Assembly: GCA_031288555.1 (NCBI GenBank)
Contig: JAITRE010000031.1
Coordinates: forward strand, 1 to 45,354
Length of the DNA: 45,354 bases
DNA from: Oscillospiraceae bacterium
Lineage (GTDB): Bacteria; Bacillota; Clostridia; Oscillospirales; Acutalibacteraceae
Direction: 5' to 3'
Under the pieces are notes generated by a model. It saw only the letters and a program-made list of their open reading frames with translations. It searched no databases and was not told where the DNA came from. Position numbers and translations under genes: made by a program. Of the stretch, positions 33,529 through 42,133 are shown piece after piece; the first letter of the stretch is position 1; each line of letters starts with the position of its first letter.

Positions 33529-34380
33529 ATGGAAAAATGTTTAAAGCTACTAATCGCAGAGGATTCAGAGGAGTTTGGAGAGGAAAACGTTTTTTTGCTA
33601 AGGAAATTTGGATTTGAACCAATTTTTTCAGCAAAAGATGGGATAAGCGTAATAGACATGGTCGAAAAATATAGACCAAGTGCGGTTATCCTGGACTTGT
33701 TTATGCCGGGAATGGATGCTATTGGAGTGGTACGTTCCTTGAAACAACGAGGTAATTTGTCTCCTCTTCCCACAATTATTGTTCTTTCAAGTTTAAACAA
33801 CAAAGTATTAGAAAAAGAGGTGATTTCTTCTGGCGCGGCTTATTTTGTTATAAAGCCGTTCAACATTCGTGATTTGGCGGAAAGAATAGTGAGTTTAACA
33901 TCCTCTGTTGAAAAAAGAGGTTATAGAACACCTCACGCCTCTTTAGGAGGGATTAGTAACCCTATGATGGCTGCAAACGCCGCTACCAGCAATCTTATCA
34001 ATGCAGGGGTAGGCCCTAATCAAAGCATAGAATTAAAAGTTACCAACATTCTTCATCAAATAGGCGTACCTGCACATATTAAAGGCTATAGATATTTGCG
34101 CGAATCTATAATAATGTCTATAGAAAGTCCGAGTATAATAAATGCAGTTACAAAAAAATTGTATCCTTCTGTCGCTAAAAAATTTTCTACCACGTCGTCA
34201 AGGGTGGAAAGAGCAATACGACACGCAATTGAAGTTGCTTGGGATAGAGGAGATGTTGATATTCTTAATTCGTACTTTGGTTACACAATAAGTGGCGGTA
34301 GAGGAAAGCCGACCAATAGTGAATTTATAGCTATGATATCAGACAAACTTCGTTTGCAAATCGAGAGTACAGCAAGTTAG
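33529..34380 (+). CDS. spo0A: Sporulation master regulator Spo0A
   Basis: Spo0A, once phosphorylated, switches on early sporulation genes. The 283-residue product has a receiver domain (about 6-125; acidic residues in IAEDS, phosphoacceptor Asp56 in VILDLFMP, Lys109 in VIKPF), a linker of about 40 residues, and the Spo0A effector domain (about 165-283) with LHQIGVPAHIKGYRYLRE and the recognition helix SSRVERAIRHAIEVAWDRG, nearly identical to Bacillus. ATG 33529 is preferred over ATG 33514 because the GGGGG at 33516-33520 is then an 8-nt-spaced ribosome-binding site. It follows spoIVB and precedes two small secreted-protein genes. Confidence 0.97.
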   Translation: MEKCLKLLIAEDSEEFGEENVFLLRKFGFEPIFSAKDGISVIDMVEKYRPSAVILDLFMPGMDAIGVVRSLKQRGNLSPLPTIIVLSSLNNKVLEKEVISSGAAYFVIKPFNIRDLAERIVSLTSSVEKRGYRTPHASLGGISNPMMAANAATSNLINAGVGPNQSIELKVTNILHQIGVPAHIKGYRYLRESIIMSIESPSIINAVTKKLYPSVAKKFSTTSSRVERAIRHAIEVAWDRGDVDILNSYFGYTISGGRGKPTNSEFIAMISDKLRLQIESTAS

Positions 34381-34434
34381 TTTAAAATTTTAGTAAATTT
34401 AATAATCAAATTTTGTATTAAAACTTAATAATTG

Positions 34435-34550
34435 CGTCTGTATAATAAAGTCTTTAAAACTTTAATATCACAGACGTAGAAAGATAGATACTTTATATCT
34501 AAAAGTTTTATAATTAAATTTTTGCTTAATTAAATTTAAACTCTACGTCT
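34435..34550 (+). promoter_or_regulatory. Structured RNA leader with two alternative folds
   Basis: Fold 1: CGTCTGT (34435-34441) pairs with ACAGACG (34470-34476), stacked on ATAATAAAGT/ACTTTAATAT (34442-34451 with 34459-34468, one mismatch). Fold 2: AGACGTAGA (34472-34480) pairs with TCTACGTCT (34542-34550), enclosing smaller A/T hairpins. The two folds share bases 34472-34476 and exclude each other. It lies between spo0A and the first small secreted-protein gene, with no T run after fold 1, so it does not look like a plain terminator. Confidence 0.5.
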
Positions 34551-34591
34551 TAAATTTACAGATTAAAAATTTAAAAGGAGTTATTATTTTA

Positions 34592-34900
34592 ATGAAAATA
34601 TTTTTAAATCGTAATAGAAAATTAATTAGTTCTGTCGGTTTATTTACATTTTTGTTTACTTTTAAAACTTTGGGTGTCTCTGAAACAAATTTTAAGGTTT
34701 CGGCAGTCATACCTGAAATAGTATCACAAAGGTTAAAAAAATCTAATAAACTTTCCTCTATTCGAAGACAAAACATTTCTCATCAGTTTCAACAAAGACA
34801 ACCGAATTCTTCTCCTACATTAATTAATCGACATCATTCTGTAAATTCACAAACAAATATTAATATTAATTTTAATACTATAGTTTTTAATATGCACTAA
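34592..34900 (+). CDS. Small secreted protein, paralogue 1 (unknown function)
   Basis: The 102-residue product begins with a signal peptide (basic MKIFLNRNRK, hydrophobic core about 11-27) and continues into a polar Gln/Asn/Ser/His-rich mature part. AAAAGGAG lies about 11 nt before ATG 34592. Its N-terminal 40 residues align with those of the next gene: both have MKI-LN, a FLF-FKTL block and a KVSA block. I do not recognise the family. The mature part has little hydrophobic content and no Cys, so it is probably disordered or a polymer-forming peptide. It lies 211 bp after spo0A behind a structured RNA. Confidence 0.65.
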   Translation: MKIFLNRNRKLISSVGLFTFLFTFKTLGVSETNFKVSAVIPEIVSQRLKKSNKLSSIRRQNISHQFQQRQPNSSPTLINRHHSVNSQTNININFNTIVFNMH

Positions 34901-35019
34901 AATGAAAACAAATAAATTTACATTTTATAAAATTTTCAGAATTTTAAAATTACTTTTATATTCTTTAAAGGTCATTTAAAATTGCGTTTTAAATCTTACA
35001 TTGAAAGAAGCGTGCTTTG

Positions 35020-35343
35020 ATGAAAATAATTTTAAATTATAGCAAAAAGATAATTTGTCTTTTTAGTTTACCTGTATTTTTATTTGCTTTCAAAACTTTA
35101 AATAACACTCACACTAAATTCAATTTAAAAGTTTCAGCAATTGGTGGAATACCTAAAAAAACAAGTGAAATGATGGTGAAAAAAATAAACTCGCCTCAAC
35201 AACAAACACAAAAATTAACTTATCCTAACTTTTTTCGACAACAAAACAATTCTTTTCAATATATTCTTCAAGCACAAGATTTAAAACTTTTTAATTTTAA
35301 TTTTCTTCCAAGTAATTCCATGGTAATAATCTTGGTAAAATAA
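35020..35343 (+). CDS. Small secreted protein, paralogue 2 (unknown function)
   Basis: The 107-residue product starts MKIILNYSKKI with a hydrophobic core (about 12-26) followed by FKTL, a KVSAI block, then a Lys/Gln/Asn-rich region with FRQQNNSFQYI, comparable to the RQ-NSS region of paralogue 1, and a more hydrophobic C-terminus. ATG 35020 is chosen over the in-frame TTG 35017; GAAAGAAG upstream is a weak ribosome-binding site. It ends 8 bp before a very strong terminator, so it is the last gene of this plus-strand run. The resemblance of two adjacent ORFs supports both being real genes that arose by duplication. Confidence 0.65.
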   Translation: MKIILNYSKKIICLFSLPVFLFAFKTLNNTHTKFNLKVSAIGGIPKKTSEMMVKKINSPQQQTQKLTYPNFFRQQNNSFQYILQAQDLKLFNFNFLPSNSMVIILVK

Positions 35344-35351
35344 AAATTTAT

Positions 35352-35400
35352 AAGTGCAAGATAAAATAATTTTGAATGTTTTATCTTGCACTTTTGTTTT
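35352..35400 (+). terminator. Strong intrinsic terminator after the small secreted-protein pair
   Basis: AAGTGCAAGATAAAA (35352-35366) pairs perfectly over 15 bp with TTTTATCTTGCACTT (35379-35393), followed by TTGTTTT. It sits between convergent transcripts and may also serve glmM from the other side, though the minus-strand tail is less T-rich. Confidence 0.93.
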
Positions 35401-35430
35401 AAAACTCTTAAAATACAATTTCTTAATATT

Positions 35431-36783
35431 TTAAACTAAATTTTTCAAAAACATACTTTTAATTTTCGCAACAAAATCAGTAATAAAAGTCTTAATTTCT
35501 TTAGAATTTTCCCATTCTACCATAATTCTAATGAGAGGTTCTGTACCAGAAACTCTCACTATTATTCTGCCTTGGTTCCCAAGCTTTTTTTGAGCTTTTT
35601 TAATCAAATTAATTACTCTTAAGTCGCTTGAAAAATATTTTTTTTCATTTTTGTTGATTTTTATATTAACATTAACTTGTGGTAATTTACACATTAAGTT
35701 TGATAGATCTGAAAGCTTCCTTCCACTTTTTTTTATTATACTAAGCAAAATAGCAGCTGTTAATTGACCGTCACCTGTTGTTGCAAAATCTTTGAATATG
35801 ATATGACCAGACTGTTCACCTCCTAAACTAAAATTGCCTTCCAGCATACTGTCTAAAACATAACGATCCCCTACATCAGTTTGAATAAAATTTATATCAT
35901 TTGATTCACAAAATCTATTAAATCCTAAATTTGTCATAATAGTCCCGACGACTGTATTGTTTAAAAGTTTACCTTCCGTTTTCATATAAAAAGCGCAAAT
36001 TGCCATTAAAAAATCTCCATCAATGAAATTTCCATTTTCATCAACTGCTAAACATCTGTCGGCGTCTCCATCAAAAGCTATTCCAAGATCAACATTATTT
36101 TCTTTTACGAATTTAGAAAGATTTTCAAGATGTACAGACCCGCAATTTTCATTTATATTTTTCCCGTCAGGATTGCAAAAAAGCATATGACACTTACAAC
36201 CAAGAGACGAAAAAATTTTTTCTGCAGTATTAAAAGAAGCACCATTAGAACAATCAAAAGCAACTTTCAAACCCTCAAGCGATAAATCCACACTTTTAAT
36301 TACATGTTTGACATAATCATTAACAAGCTTATGTTTAAAAAACAAACGTCCTACATAATTGTTGTCGTTAAAATATTTGTAGCATTCATCGTAAACAGCT
36401 TTTTCTATTTTATTTTCAAGTTCATCGCAAAGTTTGTAGCCATCTTTGTTAAAAATTTTTATGCCATTAAAATCATAAGGATTATGAGAGGCAGATATCA
36501 TAACACCAGCATTCGCCATACATTTTCTTGTTAAAAAAGCGACAGCAGGAGTAGGGGCAACACCAAGAGAAATTACATCAACTCCTATTGAGCAAAGACC
36601 AGCAGTAAGTGCACCTTCTAGCATATCACAAGAAATTCGTGTATCTTTGCCTAAAACAACTTTCGGACGATTACAGTTTTCAAAAATCATTCCTATGGAC
36701 TTGCCTATTTTTGTAGCAAGTTCACATGTTAAATCTTTATTTACAATTCCACGAACACCATCTGTGCCAAATAATTTATTCAT
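35431..36783 (-). CDS. glmM: Phosphoglucosamine mutase
   Basis: GlmM converts glucosamine-6-phosphate to glucosamine-1-phosphate for UDP-GlcNAc and hence cell wall and the UDP-sugar used by NeuC. The 450-residue protein has LFGTDGVRG at the start, the phosphoserine loop SASHNP with Ser99, the metal loop DGDADRC, the sugar-binding GGEQSGH and the C-terminal phosphate-binding RVSGTEPLIR. ATG 36783 is preferred to the longer open frame because GGAGG is correctly spaced before it. It is separated from ruvB by a 250-bp gap, so it probably has its own promoter. Confidence 0.96.
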   Translation of the reverse strand: MNKLFGTDGVRGIVNKDLTCELATKIGKSIGMIFENCNRPKVVLGKDTRISCDMLEGALTAGLCSIGVDVISLGVAPTPAVAFLTRKCMANAGVMISASHNPYDFNGIKIFNKDGYKLCDELENKIEKAVYDECYKYFNDNNYVGRLFFKHKLVNDYVKHVIKSVDLSLEGLKVAFDCSNGASFNTAEKIFSSLGCKCHMLFCNPDGKNINENCGSVHLENLSKFVKENNVDLGIAFDGDADRCLAVDENGNFIDGDFLMAICAFYMKTEGKLLNNTVVGTIMTNLGFNRFCESNDINFIQTDVGDRYVLDSMLEGNFSLGGEQSGHIIFKDFATTGDGQLTAAILLSIIKKSGRKLSDLSNLMCKLPQVNVNIKINKNEKKYFSSDLRVINLIKKAQKKLGNQGRIIVRVSGTEPLIRIMVEWENSKEIKTFITDFVAKIKSMFLKNLV

Positions 36784-37033
36784 AAAAGACCTCCATGATT
36801 TCAACTTTAATAGCTAATTAACTACGTAATAAACTTTTTTTATTATTTTAAATAAATACTTTAAAACAAAAAAATCCTACATAAACATATTCGCCCGACT
36901 AAAATATATTTAACTTTTAGAAATCAAATACAAAATACATAAACAATATATTAAAATAAAAATTTTTATTTAAAATTAATATCTACTCATCTTGAAAATT
37001 AGTGTCTACACAATGCAAAGTAATTTCTGGTTG

Positions 37034-38032
37034 TTAATTGTTATTAAAGCCTAAATGGGAATATGCAGCTTTAGTCACGCAACGACCTCTTTTAGTTCGA
37101 CTCAGAAATCCAATTTGCAAAAGGTAAGGCTCATAAACATCTTCGATGGTTACAACCTCCTCTCCAATAGAAGCCGCCAAAGTCTCTATTCCAACAGGGC
37201 CACCTTTATAAAGCTTTATAAGAGTTGTGAGTATTTTTCTGTCATTAGAATCAAGACCAATTTCGTCAATCTCTAATTCTTTAAGAGCTATTTTAGCAAG
37301 CTTATAACTTATAATACCATTTCCAACTACTTGAGCGAAATCCCTTGCACGTTTCAAAAGTCTATTGGCAATCCTAGGAGTACCACGAGATCTAGAAGCA
37401 ATTTCCAAAGCCCCTGATTTTTCTATAGGTATATTAAGAATTTTAGCTGACCGATTGATAATTTTAAAAAGCTCTTCGTTTGTGTACAAATCCAAGCGCA
37501 TAACAACTCCAAATCGATCTCTAAGTGGAGCTGTTAACTGTCCTGCTCTAGTTGTAGCACCTATGAGGGTAAACTTTGAAATAGGTAAATGATAAGAAGC
37601 TGCCATTTGACCTTTTCCTGTTATTATATCTATTGAAAAATCTTCCATAGATGGATATAGTATCTCCTCAACGCTTCGAGAAATTCTATGAATCTCATCA
37701 ATAAACAAAATATCTCCTTGACCTAAATTTGTAAGAATTGCAGCTAAATCTCCAGGCCTTTCTATCGCTGGGCCTGATGTAATTTTAATATTCACTAAAA
37801 GTTCATTTGCAACAACTGAAGCAAGAGTTGTTTTTCCAAGACCAGGAGGACCGTAAAGCAAAACATGGTCAAGAGCCTCTTTTCTTAATTTCGCAGCTTT
37901 TATAAAAACAGACATATTGTGCTTAACTTTTTCTTGGCCAATATACTCGCACAATTTCTTCGGTCTGAGAGGATTTTCTGTGCTAATATCTTCTTTTATT
38001 TCTTTTGAAGATAAAATTCTATCTTTACTCAC
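37034..38032 (-). CDS. ruvB: Holliday junction branch migration helicase RuvB
   Basis: RuvB is the AAA+ motor that, with RuvA, drives Holliday junction migration. The 332-residue protein has [15 protein letters not shown], Walker [10 protein letters not shown] (61-69), Walker B with IDEIHR (111-116), sensor GATTRAG, the arginine-finger region LRDRFGVV and the C-terminal winged helix with [20 protein letters not shown] 38032 follows AGAGG. It is the last gene of the ylxM-to-ruvB run and lies 21 bp after ruvA. Confidence 0.97.
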   Translation of the reverse strand: MSKDRILSSKEIKEDISTENPLRPKKLCEYIGQEKVKHNMSVFIKAAKLRKEALDHVLLYGPPGLGKTTLASVVANELLVNIKITSGPAIERPGDLAAILTNLGQGDILFIDEIHRISRSVEEILYPSMEDFSIDIITGKGQMAASYHLPISKFTLIGATTRAGQLTAPLRDRFGVVMRLDLYTNEELFKIINRSAKILNIPIEKSGALEIASRSRGTPRIANRLLKRARDFAQVVGNGIISYKLAKIALKELEIDEIGLDSNDRKILTTLIKLYKGGPVGIETLAASIGEEVVTIEDVYEPYLLQIGFLSRTKRGRCVTKAAYSHLGFNNN

Positions 38033-38053
38033 AATTTACTTTCCTCTCAAAAC

Positions 38054-38662
38054 TTATTTCCTAAGCGTAGATTTCAACGAAAGACGAATTAATTCTTCTG
38101 CTGAAAGTGAACTGTCGAAAGAAGAAACAAGTAAAACTGCTTGTTCTTTTGAATATCCAAGAGAAACTAAAGCTTCAATGGCTTTATTTGAGCTGCAACT
38201 AGAAGAAATTCTTAATTTTTCTTTTAAAGAATCTTTATTTGAAAAAATATTAAAATCCACAGTTTTTACTTTATCTTTTAGCTCTAAAATAATTCGAGAA
38301 GCAAGCTTTAATCCCACACCGTTTACTCTTGTTAAAACTTTAGGACTGTTTGATTTTATAGATAAAAAAATTTCTTCAGGCAAAAATTCAGATAAAATCG
38401 ACAAACAAATCTTTGGACCAACACCCGAAACAGAAGACAACATTTTAAAACAAAACTCTTCTTCTTTAGTTTTAAAACCAAAAATTTCTATAGAATTTTC
38501 TCTCATATTTGTGTATGTATAAAGAAAAACTTGATTATTTTGAGAAGGTAATTTTCTCTTCGTCATAGAGCTAACAAAAACTTTATAACCTATCCCCGCA
38601 CATTCTACAGAAACAAAATCTTTTTCTACACAACTCAACATACCTCTTAAGCTATAAAACAT
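38054..38662 (-). CDS. ruvA: Holliday junction branch migration protein RuvA
   Basis: RuvA binds the four-way junction and loads RuvB. The 202-residue protein has the N-terminal OB fold (FYSLRGMLSCVEKDFVSVECAGIGYKV), two helix-hairpin-helix motifs (LSSVSGVGPKICLSIL and LTRVNGVGLKLASRIILELKD-like) and the C-terminal RuvB-binding domain (IEALVSLGYSKEQA). ATG 38662 overlaps the end of trmD by 11 nt; the upstream GTG 38665 is a less likely start. The overlap suggests translational coupling. Confidence 0.95.
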   Translation of the reverse strand: MFYSLRGMLSCVEKDFVSVECAGIGYKVFVSSMTKRKLPSQNNQVFLYTYTNMRENSIEIFGFKTKEEEFCFKMLSSVSGVGPKICLSILSEFLPEEIFLSIKSNSPKVLTRVNGVGLKLASRIILELKDKVKTVDFNIFSNKDSLKEKLRISSSCSSNKAIEALVSLGYSKEQAVLLVSSFDSSLSAEELIRLSLKSTLRK

Positions 38663-39314
38663 CACCTTTCACCTTTTTCTTCATTTCATTCTTCCATTTC
38701 AAAATATTAGCGTGATGCCCACTTAACAAAACCTCAGGAACAGATTTTCCGCGCCAAACAGCTGGTTTTGTATATTGAGGATATTCAAAATAACCATCAA
38801 AATGACTCTCGTCTTTAAAACAAATTTCATCTGATAAAACCCCCGGCAAAAGACGTGTAATTGAGTCCGCTACTATTAATCCAGGCAACTCACCTCCTGT
38901 AACCACATAATTCCCAATAGATATTTCTTCGTCAATCATAGTGTCAATAACTCTTTGATCAACTCCTTCATAACGTCCGCATAATATAGCTATATTTGTA
39001 TGTGAACAAAGTGCTTTTGCCGCTTCTTGATTAAAAATTTTGCCTTTTGGAGACATATATATGAAAAAAGGCTTCTTCTTGATTTTACTGCAAATCGCTT
39101 CAAAACAAGCTGCAATGGGCTGGGCAATCATGAGCATACCTTTCCCACCACCATAAGGAGTATCATCAACTCTTTTCTGCTTATCTTCTGCATAATCTCT
39201 TATTTGATGACAATGAAACTCAATCAACCCTTTTTTCCTAGCTCTTCCAATAATACTTTCATTTAAAAAAGTTTCACATAAATTCGGAAAAAGAGTAAGA
39301 AAATCCATTCTCAT
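38652..39314 (-). CDS. trmD: tRNA (guanine-N1)-methyltransferase TrmD
   Basis: TrmD makes m1G37 next to the anticodon, which prevents frameshifting. It is a SPOUT enzyme with a knotted SAM site. The 220-residue protein has MDFLTLFP, the DDTPYGGGKGMLM loop, the knot segments ILCGRYEGVDQRV and ISIGNYVVTGGELP, and DSITRLLPGVL. ATG 39314 (MRMDFL) lies after AGAGG with a long 12-nt spacing; ATG 39308 (MDFL) is a possible alternative. It follows rimM by 57 bp and overlaps ruvA; rplS, which commonly follows trmD, is not present here. Confidence 0.96.
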   Translation of the reverse strand: MRMDFLTLFPNLCETFLNESIIGRARKKGLIEFHCHQIRDYAEDKQKRVDDTPYGGGKGMLMIAQPIAACFEAICSKIKKKPFFIYMSPKGKIFNQEAAKALCSHTNIAILCGRYEGVDQRVIDTMIDEEISIGNYVVTGGELPGLIVADSITRLLPGVLSDEICFKDESHFDGYFEYPQYTKPAVWRGKSVPEVLLSGHHANILKWKNEMKKKVKGDVL

Positions 39315-39371
39315 TTTATTAAATATCCTCTTTCTAAACAAAACATAATTTAAATAAATAAAATTCTACCA

Positions 39372-39881
39372 TTAATCATCAAAAATTCCACCTATTGGTT
39401 TCACCAAAATAAATTCTTTATTCACATTAATGTCTATCAAAACATCTTTTACAGCAGGCAAAAAATGAGATTTTCCATCATCAGAAACAATAGTGTAAAC
39501 ATCGTTAGCAAGTGTTTTTGTTACATCCGTAACTTTTCCATACCTTTTTTTTGTTTCAACATCCAAAACGTCAATTCCAATAATATCTTGTAAAAAAAAC
39601 TCTCCTTCTTCAAGAGTAACATCTTTTCTATAAATATATAAAATTTCATCTTTTAAATTGTCAATGTCAAGTTTCGTATTTTTATTTCTGAATTTTATTA
39701 CAACATTAAGCTTATGAACATAGCAAAACTCAATTTCTAATTTTTCTTTTTTTTCGCCTAAATACAAATTAGAAAATTTACATATAAAGTCAGGACTATT
39801 ACACCACGGAACAATATTCACTGCCCCTCTAATTCCATGAAAAGAAGCTATTCTACCTACTTCTAAAAAATTCTTTTTCAT
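39372..39881 (-). CDS. rimM: Ribosome maturation factor RimM
   Basis: RimM binds S19 and helps mature the head of the small subunit. The 169-residue product has the N-terminal RimM barrel (EVGRIASFHGIRGAVNI) and a PRC-barrel (FFLQDIIGIDVLDVETKKRYGKV, then FLPAVKDVLIDINVNKEFILV near the C-terminus). ATG 39881 after AAAAGGTG is preferred to the in-frame GTG 39893, which would lie inside that site. It is in the usual khpA-rimM-trmD order. Confidence 0.94.
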   Translation of the reverse strand: MKKNFLEVGRIASFHGIRGAVNIVPWCNSPDFICKFSNLYLGEKKEKLEIEFCYVHKLNVVIKFRNKNTKLDIDNLKDEILYIYRKDVTLEEGEFFLQDIIGIDVLDVETKKRYGKVTDVTKTLANDVYTIVSDDGKSHFLPAVKDVLIDINVNKEFILVKPIGGIFDD

Positions 39882-39962
39882 TAAATCAAACACCTTTTAA
39901 AACTTAAAATCTTCTCAAAATAATTTTTGAAACCAAAAAACATTATTTTGTTAAAATCTTCT

Positions 39963-40199
39963 TCAATCAATTTCAATTAAAACTTTAAAATCACTTTTAA
40001 TAGAAGCAGCAGCACTGATTATTTTACGAATAGCCAAAGCAATTCTCCCATGCTTTCCTATAACTCTTCCCATATCTTCTTTACTGACATGAAGATGATA
40101 AGTAATGATTTTTTGATTAACATTTTCTTCAACATCCACACTTACTTTTTCTGGGAAAAAAACTAAACCCCTCGCAATAGAAAGCAACATATCTTTCAA
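39963..40199 (-). CDS. khpA: KH-domain RNA-binding protein KhpA (YlqC), TTG start
   Basis: KhpA is a small KH protein that, usually with KhpB/Jag, binds RNA and influences cell division and elongation in Gram-positives. The 78-residue product is one KH domain with the GxxG loop as GKHG (48-51) in GRVIGKHGRIALAIR. TTG 40199 is taken as start because AAGGAG lies 8 nt before it; ATG 40190 is possible. It follows rpsP by 36 bp as in most Firmicutes. Confidence 0.93.
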   Translation of the reverse strand: MKDMLLSIARGLVFFPEKVSVDVEENVNQKIITYHLHVSKEDMGRVIGKHGRIALAIRKIISAAASIKSDFKVLIEID

Positions 40200-40235
40200 A
40201 ATTGCAACTCCTTTTTAAAAAAGAAAAATTTAAAG

Positions 40236-40475
40236 TCACATATCTGCTTTTTTAAGCAAAGCTTTAACCGTGTCTGTAGGCTTAGCACCACTAGCAATCC
40301 ACTTTCGAGCTTTTTCTACATCAAGTCTAACACCGTCCGAATCAACCATAGGATTATAATATCCTAATTCTTCTATAAACCTACCATCACGAGGATATCT
40401 CGAATCTGCAACTACAATACGATAAAATGGTGATTTTTTTGCACCCATGCGACGAAGTCTAATTTTGACTGCCAT
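40236..40475 (-). CDS. rpsP: 30S ribosomal protein S16
   Basis: S16 is an early small-subunit assembly protein. The 79 residues begin [20 protein letters not shown] and contain [19 protein letters not shown] and [12 protein letters not shown], the standard S16 sequence. ATG 40475 is the start, preceded by GGAGGTGG; the longer open frame begins inside that site. A 267-bp gene-free AT stretch separates it from ffh. Confidence 0.97.
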   Translation of the reverse strand: MAVKIRLRRMGAKKSPFYRIVVADSRYPRDGRFIEELGYYNPMVDSDGVRLDVEKARKWIASGAKPTDTVKALLKKADM

Positions 40476-40760
40476 TAATAAAGCCACCTCCATAAAATTT
40501 TATTAAAAATATAAAACACTTGCTCATTTTATAAACTGCACTAAATTTAAACGATATAATAAAAATACTTCTTACTAATAAAAAATTTAAATTTTAAAAA
40601 AGCAAACACTTAAAAATTATAAAAACTTAAAAACAAACGTAGATTTTATTTTACATTTAATACACTTTAAAAGCAATATTTATTTTGACTCCACACATTT
40701 TATAAACTTTAAAGCTATTAAAAATCCAAGACATACATTTTTAAAAATAATTAATTTAAT

Positions 40761-42089
40761 TTAAAAATTTAAACCAGCAAATAAACCTTTTTTACCGCCC
40801 TTACCATTTCTTTTAAACTGCTTCGTAAATTTCTTCATACTTTCAAAAGCTTTTAAAAGTTTATTTATATCTTCTACTCGAGTTCCACTACCACTGGCGA
40901 CTCTTTTTTTGCGAGAAGAATTAAGCAAGTTTGGACTAGATCTTTCTTTGGAAGTCATAGAGTAAATTATAGCTTGCATACGATCTAGGTGCTTATCGTC
41001 TATATTTAAAGTTTGAGTTTGTTTTTGAATTCCTGGCAACTTAGAAAGAATAGACTTTATAGGACCTAATTTTTTTATTTGATTTAATTGAAGAAGAAGA
41101 TCATTAAGATCAAATTTATCATTCAATAAATTTTTAGTTACTTCTTTAATTTGATTTTTATCAACACGACTCTCTGCTTCTTCTATTAATGTCAAAACAT
41201 CTCCCATACCAAGAATTCTTGAAGCCATTCTGTTAGGATGAAACACTTCTAAATCCTCAAGTTTTTCACCTGTTCCTATAAACTTAATAGGCTTTCCCGT
41301 TGCTTTTCGAATAGAAAGAGCTGCACCCCCGCGTGCGTCACCATCAAGTTTGGTTAAAATAACCCCCGACACATCTAATAAATCGTTAAAACTAACAGCC
41401 ACATTAACAGCACTTTGCCCTGTCATAGAATCAACAACAAGTAGAATTTCCGCTGGATTTGTTTTTTCTTTTATTTTGTCAAGTTCTGCCATAAGTTCCT
41501 TATCTATTTGAAGTCTGCCTGCTGTGTCAAAAATCACTAAATCAAAGCCTTGATCTTTTGCAAAATCAACAGATTTACAAGCAATATCTACAGGATTCTG
41601 ATTACTTAACTCAAAAACACTAACATTTATTTTAGAAGCCAAAATTTTTAATTGATCAATAGCCGCAGGCCGATAAATATCACATGCAACTAGCAGCGGC
41701 CTATGCATTTTCTTTTTTTGATTTAAAGCAAGTTTTACAGCATGCGTAGTTTTTCCAGAACCCTGCAAACCACACAACATAACAATAGTTGGAGGTTTTG
41801 AAGCTATTTTAATGTTAGAATATGTTTCTCCCATTAATTGAGTAAGTTCTTCATTCACTATTTTAATTATATTTTGAGAAGGAGTTAAGCTTTCAAGCAC
41901 TTGCTTTCCAACACAACGTTCCACAAGTTTATCAGTAAATTCTTTCGCAATCTTATATTCAACATCCGCTTCAAGCAAAGCAAGACGCACTTGGCGCATT
42001 ACTTCACAAACATCTTTTTCTGAAAGTTTTCCTTTGGATTTTAAACGTTTAATAACACCTGAAATTTTTTCTGATAAATTTTGAAACAC
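40761..42089 (-). CDS. ffh: Signal recognition particle GTPase Ffh
   Basis: Ffh binds signal sequences and SRP RNA and delivers ribosomes to FtsY. The 442-residue protein has the N domain (FQNLSEKISGVIKRLKSKGKLSE), the G domain with GLQGSGKTT, CDIYRPAAIDQL, DTAGR and TKLDGDARGGAALS, and the M domain at the end, which carries SGSGTRVEDINKLLKAFESMKK and a Gly/Lys-rich tail. GTG 42089 is preferred over GTG 42098 because AAGAAGG is 8 nt before it and touches the other. ylxM lies just upstream as usual. Confidence 0.96.
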   Translation of the reverse strand: MFQNLSEKISGVIKRLKSKGKLSEKDVCEVMRQVRLALLEADVEYKIAKEFTDKLVERCVGKQVLESLTPSQNIIKIVNEELTQLMGETYSNIKIASKPPTIVMLCGLQGSGKTTHAVKLALNQKKKMHRPLLVACDIYRPAAIDQLKILASKINVSVFELSNQNPVDIACKSVDFAKDQGFDLVIFDTAGRLQIDKELMAELDKIKEKTNPAEILLVVDSMTGQSAVNVAVSFNDLLDVSGVILTKLDGDARGGAALSIRKATGKPIKFIGTGEKLEDLEVFHPNRMASRILGMGDVLTLIEEAESRVDKNQIKEVTKNLLNDKFDLNDLLLQLNQIKKLGPIKSILSKLPGIQKQTQTLNIDDKHLDRMQAIIYSMTSKERSSPNLLNSSRKKRVASGSGTRVEDINKLLKAFESMKKFTKQFKRNGKGGKKGLFAGLNF

Positions 42090-42133
42090 ATAACTCACCT
42101 TCTTGAAACCACGCTAATTAAATCAAATAAAAA

